A stretch of 12,870 nucleotides of DNA, taken from assembly GCA_014879855.1 (NCBI GenBank), contig JACSRH010000062.1:1-12870 (forward strand). The letters run 5' to 3'. The notes under the pieces were generated by a model. That model was not told the origin of the DNA. It searched no databases and was given only the letters and a program-made list of their open reading frames with translations. This stretch comes from Caldilineaceae bacterium (GTDB taxonomy: Bacteria; Chloroflexota; Anaerolineae; Caldilineales; Caldilineaceae). Both the position numbers and the translations under genes were made by a program. Numbering within the stretch: the stretch's first letter is position 1; every line of letters starts with the position of its first letter. Below are positions 1 to 6,225 of this stretch, piece after piece.

Positions 1-50
1 GAGTGCCTCAAAAACCCAGTTTCTGACTGCTGGCTTGCGTAGGCATGTCG

Positions 51-140
51 CGCTAGACAGTGGCGCTAGCTAGACAGTGGCGCTAGACAGTGGCGCTAGC
101 TAGACAGTGGCGCTAGACAGTGGCGCTAGACAGTGGCGCT
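51..140. repeat. 13/17-bp tandem repeat array at the HNH gene 3' end
   Basis: Six units and a 4-base stub can be read directly: CGCTAGACAGTGG at 51-63, 81-93, 111-123 and 124-136, and a 17-base form with an extra AGCT-type insertion (CGCTAGCTAGACAGTGG) at 64-80 and 94-110. The 13+17 pair is itself repeated twice. The last unit holds the final codons and the TAG stop (126-128) of the minus-strand HNH gene. The array therefore looks like serial duplication of that gene's 3' end into the downstream region, each copy carrying CTAG. The units are too short and have no distinct spacers, so this is not a CRISPR array. Bases 1-50 show nothing recognisable. Confidence 0.93.
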
Positions 141-659
141 GAGGGAATGTTCTGTGTTGACGCCCATCAATTGTTCCCAGCGCGCCGCCGCGACAGGGTT
201 GCTCAAGAGCACGAGCGCCACATAGCTTGGCTCAAAAGGGCGCCGCAGCAACTGCATCCCAACTTCTTCCGGGGTCAGATTGCCCTTGCGCTGATTGCAC
301 CGCTTGCAGGCAGTCGCCAGGTTAGTCCAGGAATGTTCGCCGCGGCGGCTGCGCGGGATGACATGGTCAACCGTCAACGCAAGCTGGCCGGGTTTGTCCC
401 CACAATACTGGCAGGTGTACGCGTCGCGCAACATGATCGCGGCGCGCGTCGGCGGGACGCGCCGATGCGGCAGCCGCACATAATGGACGAGGCGAATTAC
501 GAGCGGGACCGGGATGGAGCGATTGGCAGCACATAACATCTGTTGGGTGGCTTCCAGCAGTTCGGCCTTCTCGCGCAAGAGCAGCACGACGGCGCGACGC
601 ACCGACACTAGACTGAGAGGTTCATAGCCGGCATTGAGCACCAAAACCTGCTTCGACAT
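126..659 (-). CDS. HNH endonuclease family protein
   Basis: A 177-residue stand-alone HNH nuclease-like protein. The N-terminal part (about 1-60, starting MSKQVLVLNAGYEPLSLVSV) is typical of the small HNH proteins widespread in actinobacteria, cyanobacteria and Chloroflexota. The nuclease core is at about 81-125. It has a zinc-knuckle pair C83-x2-C86 and C118-x2-C121, the catalytic D98-H99 pair in TVDHVIPRSRRG, N113 in WTNLATAC, and the closing CNQRKG. Family members cut DNA with one metal ion, but the role of this stand-alone group is not established. No methylase or mobile-element gene is adjacent. The ATG start gives the usual family N-terminus, and a purine-rich stretch lies about 10 bases upstream. 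The last residues and the stop codon lie inside the 13/17-bp array, so the C-terminal six residues may be recent. Confidence 0.9.
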   Translation of the reverse strand: MSKQVLVLNAGYEPLSLVSVRRAVVLLLREKAELLEATQQMLCAANRSIPVPLVIRLVHYVRLPHRRVPPTRAAIMLRDAYTCQYCGDKPGQLALTVDHVIPRSRRGEHSWTNLATACKRCNQRKGNLTPEEVGMQLLRRPFEPSYVALVLLSNPVAAARWEQLMGVNTEHSLSATV

Positions 660-691
660 ACATCTGTCTCTTCTTCACCCAAACCGGTAAG

Positions 692-720
692 AGTATACTT
701 CCGTCGAAATCGACCCTCAC
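692..720 (-). promoter_or_regulatory. possible promoter of the HNH gene
   Basis: On the minus strand a -10-like TATACT (692-697) stands 32 bases before the ATG. The hexamer 17 bases further upstream (715-720, GTGAGG) is a poor -35 match. The spacer holds a short inverted repeat, GTCGA-aa-TCGAC on the plus strand (703-714), which could be an operator. Only the -10 is convincing. Confidence 0.35.
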
Positions 721-821
721 CGCCAAACGCCTCCACGCGACTTCATCCTATGACAGACTGGATGGCATTTTAACAGGCGTTATGGCAAAAAATCAAAACC
801 TACAGTTAGTAGATCAACCTG

Positions 822-1211
822 CTAGTAAGCCGGTATGTAGACAACCTGCGCCGCCCGCAGCACGATCCCCCACAGAAAAACGCAGATAAACGCCAGTGCC
901 AGCGTTTGCACCTTGGCATCCTGAATTTTGCTGAAGTAAGTATAGCCGGCAGGCAGTGTAATCACGGCGACGACGCCGTACAAGATGTGGATCCACGGAC
1001 GGGGCAACGCGTTGCTCATTCCATTCAGCCAGAGGATCGTCCCTACGCCAAACTGCGCTAACAGCAGCAACTCGCCGATCACCGCCGCGCCAAACCAGTT
1101 CCCATCGAGTGGGCGCGAGCGCAACCGCAAAAAGAATGCCCACACGGCGAGGATCGCCATGAACATCGTCGCTGTATTTGCCAGCCCGCCATGGATTTGA
1201 ACCCAAGTCAT
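822..1211 (-). CDS. small four-helix membrane protein, function unknown
   Basis: A 129-residue very hydrophobic protein that I do not recognise as a named family. Four membrane helices are visible, at about 11-29, 40-62, 73-91 and 102-120. Short polar links contain RLRSRPLDG between helices 1 and 2 and SKIQDAK between helices 3 and 4. Two histidines sit near helix ends (H7 before helix 1 and H75 in RPWIHILYG at the start of helix 3), an arrangement that could bind haem or a metal but is not proof. There is no signal peptide beyond helix 1. The ATG at 1209-1211 has no clear Shine-Dalgarno. The gene lies 55 bases downstream of the lipoprotein gene on the same strand and could be co-transcribed with it. 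Hydrophobicity and the lack of a better frame support it as a real gene; the function is open. Confidence 0.75.
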   Translation of the reverse strand: MTWVQIHGGLANTATMFMAILAVWAFFLRLRSRPLDGNWFGAAVIGELLLLAQFGVGTILWLNGMSNALPRPWIHILYGVVAVITLPAGYTYFSKIQDAKVQTLALAFICVFLWGIVLRAAQVVYIPAY

Positions 1212-1266
1212 ATTAATGTCAATCTACACGCTGCTTGTTAACATTCTGTTTTCGGTGCGTGACGCA

Positions 1267-2637
1267 TCATGCCGGTGCGTGGACACTCAGATACTGCTGC
1301 AACACACCGGCTGCCGGCCCCAGGATGTCGTACGATTCCCACCCTGCGGTGGGGGCCAGCGCATAGATGGCGCTGCCGAGCACATAGTCATCCTGGCGCA
1401 TGGCGTTGTCGTACCACACGAGCTGTTCGATATAGGCGCCTGGCCCCCATAACCCGTAGCCATTTTCAGCCCAGTATCCCTGAAATTCTTGCCAGCCGCG
1501 TGCATCGGGCGGGCCGGGACGGTTCTGTACAAGGCCATCGACGCCGAGTTCCGTCATCACAAGGGGCAGCGTCAACCCTGCCGGCCTCAGGATGTCATTA
1601 TACACTTTGCGGTAGCGCAGCGTCAGCCAGCCGCTATCCTGTGGCGTCACGCCTGGGTAGCGCCCCCTGCCCTCCACGGTCGAGAGGTGATACATGGTGG
1701 GCGCCGAATACTCGTGCAAGCCAAGCCAGCCATCGTACTGAATTGCAGTCTGGATAGCGGGCAAGAATGCCTGCCACTGTTCCAACGGCGGCTGGCCGGT
1801 GCCAAAATTGCCAATCACGCTGCGGATGCCGCGGTCGCCCAGCAAGCGCGTGCGCTCCGCCTCAAAGTCACTGAAGCGCGCCATCTCGTCGATAGTGCCG
1901 GCCACAGGCTCGTTGAACGATTCCCATGCATCAAAGTAAGGGCGCCGTCCTGGATCGTCGGCATAAGGCAGCAACTGGTCGACAAAGCGCCGCGCCTCTG
2001 TGATCGGATCAACCGTCGCCAGATTCACTTGATCGAGATCGATGCGTCCGATTACTTTTGTACTGGGCGACGCGCGCTTGATCTGGGCGACGAAATTTGT
2101 GTCCAGTTCGAGCGTTTTGACGACTGTCACCGCCTGGGTCTTGAGCAGCTCAAAGAGCGTTGGCTCGTTGCGCCCCACAAAGAGACCAAGTTTGCTGGGT
2201 GGCCCAGGCGGGAAAGGCGTTGCCTGCGGGGTCGGTGTGGCGGTCGGCGGCTCTGACGTTGCAGTCGGCTTGGGCGTCTTCGTAGGCGTCGGCAGCAATG
2301 GAGGTTCGACCATTGCCACTTCCGACATGCTGTCAGAGGCGACAAAGGGAAGATACGTCTTGAAGGCGCCAACCCCTGGACTTGGCGTCGGCAGCAGCGG
2401 GCTGCGCATGGGACTGGGCAGGGGGCTTGGCGTAGGATCACCGCCGCCACAGGCAGCAGCTACTAATGCCGCCAGCCCGCTCGCGGCCCCGCCTAGAAAA
2501 TGTCGGCGGCTCCAGCGCGAGCGTGGCTCAGGTGGAGTGGATGGCGTTGGCGCCACGGAGGTTGGTTTATTCTCAGCAGCAGCCGTATCGTCGGCCGGGA
2601 GCGCCGCGTTCAAATTGATCGGTGAATCATCATTCAT
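1267..2637 (-). CDS. Tat-exported lipoprotein with glycoside-hydrolase-like TIM barrel
   Basis: A 456-residue protein from the ATG at 2635-2637. Residues 1-40 are a polar leader. A twin-arginine signal follows (SRRHFLGG, R44-R45), then a hydrophobic stretch ending in a lipobox (LVAAAC, C63), so export by Tat and lipid anchoring outside the membrane are expected. A Pro/Thr/Ser-rich linker covers about 66-147. The rest (about 150-456) resembles clan GH-A TIM barrels: FDAWESFNEP places a candidate acid/base glutamate in the NEP motif (E243), and VMTELGVDG places a candidate nucleophile (E363). HEYS near 308 and LVWYDN near 407 fit the barrel too. No substrate can be named, and the catalytic assignment rests on motif likeness. 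An in-frame GTG at 2662-2664 would add nine residues (465 in all), but a promoter-like pair overlaps that extension, so I prefer the ATG. Confidence 0.85.
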   Translation of the reverse strand: MNDDSPINLNAALPADDTAAAENKPTSVAPTPSTPPEPRSRWSRRHFLGGAASGLAALVAAACGGGDPTPSPLPSPMRSPLLPTPSPGVGAFKTYLPFVASDSMSEVAMVEPPLLPTPTKTPKPTATSEPPTATPTPQATPFPPGPPSKLGLFVGRNEPTLFELLKTQAVTVVKTLELDTNFVAQIKRASPSTKVIGRIDLDQVNLATVDPITEARRFVDQLLPYADDPGRRPYFDAWESFNEPVAGTIDEMARFSDFEAERTRLLGDRGIRSVIGNFGTGQPPLEQWQAFLPAIQTAIQYDGWLGLHEYSAPTMYHLSTVEGRGRYPGVTPQDSGWLTLRYRKVYNDILRPAGLTLPLVMTELGVDGLVQNRPGPPDARGWQEFQGYWAENGYGLWGPGAYIEQLVWYDNAMRQDDYVLGSAIYALAPTAGWESYDILGPAAGVLQQYLSVHAPA

Positions 2638-2645
2638 AGCACGCA

Positions 2646-2674
2646 ACAATAACACTGAACACACATTGTCTCAA
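2646..2674 (-). promoter_or_regulatory. promoter of the Tat lipoprotein gene, possibly leaderless
   Basis: On the minus strand TTGAGA (2669-2674; five of six -35 consensus bases) and TATTGT (2646-2651; four of six -10 bases) are separated by exactly 17 bases. Only eight bases lie between the -10 and the ATG at 2637, so transcription would start at or next to the start codon. This excludes the upstream GTG as the start for this transcript. Confidence 0.5.
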
Positions 2675-2751
2675 ATCGAAACATCGTTTACCATCAACGC
2701 CCTGGAACACAACGCCGTTCCCAAACATACGCTTGCGTTCTCATCAAAACC

Positions 2752-2759
2752 AAAGGAGG
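2752..2759 (+). promoter_or_regulatory. strong Shine-Dalgarno that sets the selenoprotein start
   Basis: AAAGGAGG ends four bases before the ATG at 2764. It is one of the strongest ribosome binding sites in the window. It serves a frame that meets UGA after only 13 codons, which makes no sense unless the UGA is read through. Confidence 0.85.
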
Positions 2760-2763
2760 CAAT

Positions 2764-3033
2764 ATGGATAAGTTCGATTTCAGCATCGAATATTGCGTAA
2801 TGTGAAACTACACACCTCGCGCCCTCAGTTTGACGGGCGAATTGCTCAATCTGTTCACACCCTCACTGCGCACCTTAACGTTGATTCCATCCAGCGGCGG
2901 CCGCTTTGAGGTGCTGGCAAACGACACGGTCATCTACAGCAAGAAAGCGCTAGGCCGTCATGCCGCACCAGGAGAGGTCGTACAACTTCTTCAGGAGAAA
3001 CTTGGCATCCGCCCCACCCCACAGGAGGAATAA
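2764..3033 (+). CDS. SelW-like (Rdx family) selenoprotein, Sec encoded by in-frame UGA
   Basis: An 89-residue thioredoxin-like protein of the SelT/SelW/SelH (Rdx) family if the UGA at 2803-2805 is read as selenocysteine. Before it lies MDKFDFSIEYCVM and after it NYTPRALSLTGELL, giving the family's redox motif as C11-V-M-U14 followed at once by the usual NYxPRA segment. Further family features follow in order: LTLIPSSGGRFEV (about 38-50), the YSKK strand (58-61) and a C-terminal helix EVVQLLQEKLG. The length suits the family. Related bacterial proteins carry CxxC or CxxU and are thought to act as thiol redox proteins; the partner is unknown. Supporting signs are the strong ribosome binding site, the same frame on both sides of the UGA, a SECIS-type hairpin just after it, and use of TGA as a normal stop by other genes here (hypA, hypC, hypD). 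A caller unaware of Sec would start at TTG 2830 and lose the active site. selA, selB, selC and selD are not in the window. Confidence 0.9.
2803..2839 (+). promoter_or_regulatory. candidate bacterial SECIS element (UGA plus hairpin)
   Basis: Starting 14 bases after the UGA, CGCCC (2820-2824) pairs with GGGCG (2835-2839). Above it U2825-A2833 and C2826-G2832 pair, with C2834 bulged, closing a five-base loop AGUUU (2827-2831). The loop starts 22 bases after the UGA and has G as its second base. Bacterial SECIS elements are known to lie just downstream of the Sec codon inside the reading frame, with a short loop about 16-37 bases away and a G in its first two positions, so this fits. Pairing was worked out by eye. 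Confidence 0.7.
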
Positions 3034-3219
3034 GTCCGGCTCGTGTGTTCCAGAGGATAGGGGCATCTGCTTGACGAACCACCACTTCTGGTCAGAAATC
3101 GTGCAGATAATTCCGGCAATTGTCGCAGCATTTTTCCGTGGAGAGGCGCTGGCGTTTGTGGGAAGATCGCCTAAGCTGGAAGGTAGTTAATCTCTCATCA
3201 CCTTCTAGGAGTGTGGCTT

Positions 3220-4167
3220 ATGCGAATCCTCTCCGCTTTTCTGTTATTGGCCGTGCTAGGTGGGTTGGCGGCTTTCCTGACCTTCTCTTCATCCTGGGGA
3301 ACGCTCCTGATGCCACAGACCCGAGCTGAATCGACCGAGCTGGCCGCGGCGGCAGGAGAGCCAGCCAGCCCGACCCCTGATTGGGCTGGCAAACTCACAG
3401 CAGACGTGCCGCAGCCAGTCGTGCTGCGGGCGGCGCCCGCGCTCTCGGCGCCGCTGGTTGGTATGCTTCAGCGTGGCGACAAGGTTGCATTGACAGTGTG
3501 TGACGCCGAAGTCTTGTGGTGCCAAACCGAGGATGAAGCCTGGCTGCTTGCCTACATGGTGGATGGATTGCCCCTTGATCTGCCGATCCTCGACAAGCCG
3601 GGGTTGACCGTGAAAGATGCCAAGTTGGCCCCAACGCCCACCGAAGAGCCGAGCACGCCGCCGACAGCCACAGCAGCGCCCACCCTGCCGCCACTGGCGC
3701 TCCTGCTGCCGACGCCCACCCCGGCGCCTGTCACAATTGAAGCGACGGTCAAAGAAAAAGCCAATTTACGCAAAGGCCCCGGCACCGAATACGCCGTGGC
3801 AGGAAGCGCTGTGTTAGGAGAGCAAATTCTTTTAGCCGGTCAAACTGCTGACGGCGCCTGGTACAAGCTGGCAAACGGCGCCTGGATTGCGGCTTTCCTG
3901 ATCGAGGCGCCTGCCAGCCAGCCGCCGGTTGTCGACTCGGAGGCAGCAGAGCAAGCTGAAAATAGCGCTCTGACCGAGGTTTTATCCGGCCCAGCAACTG
4001 CTGAAGCGCGCGCCCAGCCGAGCGGTGACACCCCCGTTGCTGCGCCTGAAAACGCTGTGCCTGAAAACGCTGTGCCTGAAAACGCTGTGCCTGAAAACGC
4101 TGGAACGGAAAACGCTGCCGCCAATGAAACTGACTCTCAACCAGAGGCGATCCAACCGTCGTCCTAG
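3220..4167 (+). CDS. secreted or membrane-anchored protein with two SH3b-like domains
   Basis: A 315-residue extracytoplasmic protein. The ATG at 3220 is preferred over the GTG at 3211 because the AGGAG at 3207-3211 overlaps the GTG and sits eight bases from the ATG. Residues 1-25 (MRILSAFLLLAVLGG...) form a signal peptide or anchor. A first SH3b-like domain is at about 63-117 (LRAAPALSAPLVGMLQRGD, with a possible disulphide pair C94/C101). A Pro/Thr linker (PTPTEEPSTPP) covers about 137-168. A clear second SH3b domain is at about 171-229 (ANLRKGPGTEY...ADGAWYKLANGAWI). The tail is acidic and low in complexity, with five PENAV-type pentapeptides. Bacterial SH3 domains usually bind cell wall or other surface ligands; there is no catalytic domain. 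The gene lies 186 bases after the selenoprotein gene on the same strand, too far to assume one operon. Confidence 0.85.
   Translation: MRILSAFLLLAVLGGLAAFLTFSSSWGTLLMPQTRAESTELAAAAGEPASPTPDWAGKLTADVPQPVVLRAAPALSAPLVGMLQRGDKVALTVCDAEVLWCQTEDEAWLLAYMVDGLPLDLPILDKPGLTVKDAKLAPTPTEEPSTPPTATAAPTLPPLALLLPTPTPAPVTIEATVKEKANLRKGPGTEYAVAGSAVLGEQILLAGQTADGAWYKLANGAWIAAFLIEAPASQPPVVDSEAAEQAENSALTEVLSGPATAEARAQPSGDTPVAAPENAVPENAVPENAVPENAGTENAAANETDSQPEAIQPSS
4045..4119 (+). repeat. 15-bp coding repeat, five units (PENAV)
   Basis: CCTGAAAACGCTGTG occurs at 4045-4059, 4060-4074 and 4075-4089 without change. Two diverged copies follow at 4090-4104 and 4105-4119. They encode PENAV x3, PENAG and TENAA in the tail of the SH3b protein. 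The identity of the first three units at third-codon positions indicates recent in-frame expansion or contraction. Confidence 0.95.
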
Positions 4168-4281
4168 CGAGCCGTGAACGCTCATGCTTGTCCGCCGGGA
4201 ATGAGCCAGAGGAAATGCATCGCAAGAAGCGCACCTGGCCCACTCCCGGTATGGAGCATTCCTACCTCGCCTCTTGCCATT

Positions 4282-4333
4282 CCTTCTTCCCACACCTTCT
4301 TCCCACTCCTTCTTCCCACTCCTCCTCACCACT
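4282..4333. repeat. 13-bp polypyrimidine tandem repeat between convergent genes
   Basis: Units are CCTTCTTCCCACA (4282-4294), CCTTCTTCCCACT (4295-4307 and 4308-4320) and a diverged CCTCCTCACCACT (4321-4333). The array ends two bases before the permease stop codon (4336-4338), so on that transcript it is a purine-rich 3' tail of AGTGGGAAGAAGG units. One strand is nearly pure pyrimidine, which could favour unusual DNA structure. The rest of the gap (4168-4281) has only a weak 6-bp hairpin (GCTCAT at 4180-4185 with ATGAGC at 4201-4206). Confidence 0.9.
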
Positions 4334-4335
4334 CC

Positions 4336-6213
4336 TCAGAACGGCCAGAAAATCGGAATGCAGATCGTAGCGACAAGAATCATGATTGCCTGCAATAAAG
4401 CGCCGATGCGCAAATAGTCGGTGAATTTATAGCCGCCTGGCCCCATGACAATGGCGTTGGTCTGGTAGCCAAAGGGCGTCATAAACGCAGCACTGGCGCC
4501 AAAAAGCACCGCCACCAACAGCGGCAGCGGGCTGACGTCCAGGGTGGTCGCCAGGCTGAGCGCCACTGGCGTCAGGAGCACAGCTACAGCGTTGTTAGAG
4601 ATCATCTCCGTCAGCATCGCTGTAATGATATAAAAAACGGTCAAGAAAAGCACAGGGTTTGACGTGCCGACCAGGGCAATCATGCCATTGACGATGGTGT
4701 TGACCAGGCCGGTGCTTTCCATTGCCAACCCGATCGGGATCGTGCCGGCGAGCAACATCAGGGTTGAAGCCTCCAGCGCGTTCAATGCTTCATCAGTGCG
4801 CAGGCAGCGCGTGACGATCATGGCGATGGCGCCTGTCAGCGCCAGTACGACGATCGGAATCGTCGTCATGGAGGCCAGGACGATCACCAGCCCCATGATC
4901 ACCAATGCAGTCGTATTCTTGGTCTTGCGTACAAGCGAATTCTCGACGCCCTCCACCAAGAGCAGCCGGCAGGTTTCCGCGGCCATGCGCAACCCTGCGG
5001 TCTTGCCGCGCAGCAACAGCACATCGCCTACGTCCAGCCGTTGCGCACGCAGCCCCTGCACCTGCTGTTGTCCTTGATGCTGCAAGCCCATCACTTTGAC
5101 GCCGAAGCGACGATGCAACATGATCTGGCGCATCGTGTTGCCCACTACTTCTGAGCCGGGCATCACGACTGCTTCCATGACCTGGTCCTCGAGATCGGTC
5201 GTCACGGTGCGATCTTCATCTTCGATCACGGTTGCCAACTCGACAGCATGCATCTGCTGGAAGAGATGAATGTCTTTGGGTGTGCCCGACACGACCAGGA
5301 TGTCACCCGGCGCAAGCTGCCAGGTGCGCAGCGCCTCCGCTTGATAACTCCGCGCCAAACGGAGCACTTCGAGCAAGGTGATCGTTGTACTCTGCGCGTT
5401 TGCCTCTGGTTTGTTGCGCTGCTGGCCCAGCCGGCGATGACGACGGATAGGCTGCGGCAATGGGGAGCGGTCATAGAGCGCAATCTGATCGAAGACGTCG
5501 GCCGCGGCCTTGCCGATCAAGTTGCTTTCGCTGCCTACAATCAGTTCAGTGACATAGGTGAGGTGAGAACGCCCGCTGGTCAGGTTGGCGAGCGGTGAAT
5601 AATTGGGCAACAAGCGATGGCCGACCAGAATAATGAACGTGCTGCCCACCACCGCATAAATCAGACCAAGCGCAGTAAATTCGAAGATGCCAAAGCCTGG
5701 CCCGCCCGCTTTCCGGTACAGATCGGCGACCAAGATGTTGGTGCTGGTGCCGATCAGCGTGACCGTACCGCCCAGCACGGCAAAATAGGAGACGGGCAGC
5801 AAAAACTTGGAAGGGCGCAAGTTGTATTGGCGACACAGCGAAACAACGACCGGGATCATCATGACGACCACCGGTGTGTTGTTCATAAACGCACTCGCCG
5901 GCACCTCGACGATTGCCAGCAGCAGGAGCAGCCGGCGCGCGCTGCCATTGGCAAAACGCCCCAGATAGATCGTCACGGCTTCCAGCGCGCCGGTGCGCAT
6001 CAACCCCGCGCTCAACACAAACATAGCCGCCACGGTGATGGTCGCGGTAGAGGCAAAACCGCTCAAGGCATCCGTTGGGGTGAGCAACCCCGTTGCCATC
6101 AGGATGACGATGGAGCCCGCGGCCGTCACCTCCGTCGGCAACCAATTGGTGACGTAAAAGGTCGTCGATAGGCCAATGACGGCCAGCAACAGCCATTGCT
6201 CGAATGGAAGCAT
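4336..6213 (-). CDS. SLC13 (DASS)-type permease with two RCK_C domains
   Basis: A 625-residue inner-membrane transporter. The N-terminal membrane half (about 1-200) carries AFMNNTPVVVMMIP (109-121) and IGTSTN (154-159). A cytoplasmic middle (about 215-420) holds two RCK_C (TrkA-C) regulatory domains, the first broken by a basic insert at about 250-275 and the second at about 345-413. The C-terminal membrane half (about 432-625) carries ISNNAVAVLLTPVA (538-551) and TPFGYQTN (579-586). Paired SNT/NNT-like motifs mark the substrate and sodium sites in the SLC13 family, which moves dicarboxylates, sulfate and related anions; RCK-bearing members are often annotated as sulfate or anion transporters. 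The substrate cannot be told from sequence. The gene begins 12 bases after hypE on the same strand and probably belongs to the hyp transcript. Confidence 0.9.
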   Translation of the reverse strand: MLPFEQWLLLAVIGLSTTFYVTNWLPTEVTAAGSIVILMATGLLTPTDALSGFASTATITVAAMFVLSAGLMRTGALEAVTIYLGRFANGSARRLLLLLAIVEVPASAFMNNTPVVVMMIPVVVSLCRQYNLRPSKFLLPVSYFAVLGGTVTLIGTSTNILVADLYRKAGGPGFGIFEFTALGLIYAVVGSTFIILVGHRLLPNYSPLANLTSGRSHLTYVTELIVGSESNLIGKAAADVFDQIALYDRSPLPQPIRRHRRLGQQRNKPEANAQSTTITLLEVLRLARSYQAEALRTWQLAPGDILVVSGTPKDIHLFQQMHAVELATVIEDEDRTVTTDLEDQVMEAVVMPGSEVVGNTMRQIMLHRRFGVKVMGLQHQGQQQVQGLRAQRLDVGDVLLLRGKTAGLRMAAETCRLLLVEGVENSLVRKTKNTTALVIMGLVIVLASMTTIPIVVLALTGAIAMIVTRCLRTDEALNALEASTLMLLAGTIPIGLAMESTGLVNTIVNGMIALVGTSNPVLFLTVFYIITAMLTEMISNNAVAVLLTPVALSLATTLDVSPLPLLVAVLFGASAAFMTPFGYQTNAIVMGPGGYKFTDYLRIGALLQAIMILVATICIPIFWPF

Positions 6214-6225
6214 CGTGGGCGCCTT

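Noticed and set aside
51..140. CRISPR array
   Set aside because: Units of 13 and 17 bases follow one another with no unique spacers, and no cas gene is near.
2662..2664. GTG start for the Tat lipoprotein
   Set aside because: A -35/-10 pair with 17-base spacing overlaps this extension, and the ATG at 2637 fits the expected transcription start.
2042..2800. A 252-codon open frame on the plus strand running up to the selenoprotein start
   Set aside because: It is a Gly/Val-rich mirror of the Pro/Thr linker of the lipoprotein gene on the other strand.
2803..2805. UGA as a reassigned sense codon or a sequencing error
   Set aside because: TGA ends hypA, hypC, hypD and the isomerase gene here, so it is a normal stop. 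An error would not by itself explain the hairpin placed at the right distance, though it cannot be fully excluded without reads.
3071..3111. Promoter for the SH3b gene (TTGACG at 3071, GATAAT at 3106)
   Set aside because: The two hexamers are 29 bases apart and neither has a good partner at 16-18 bases.
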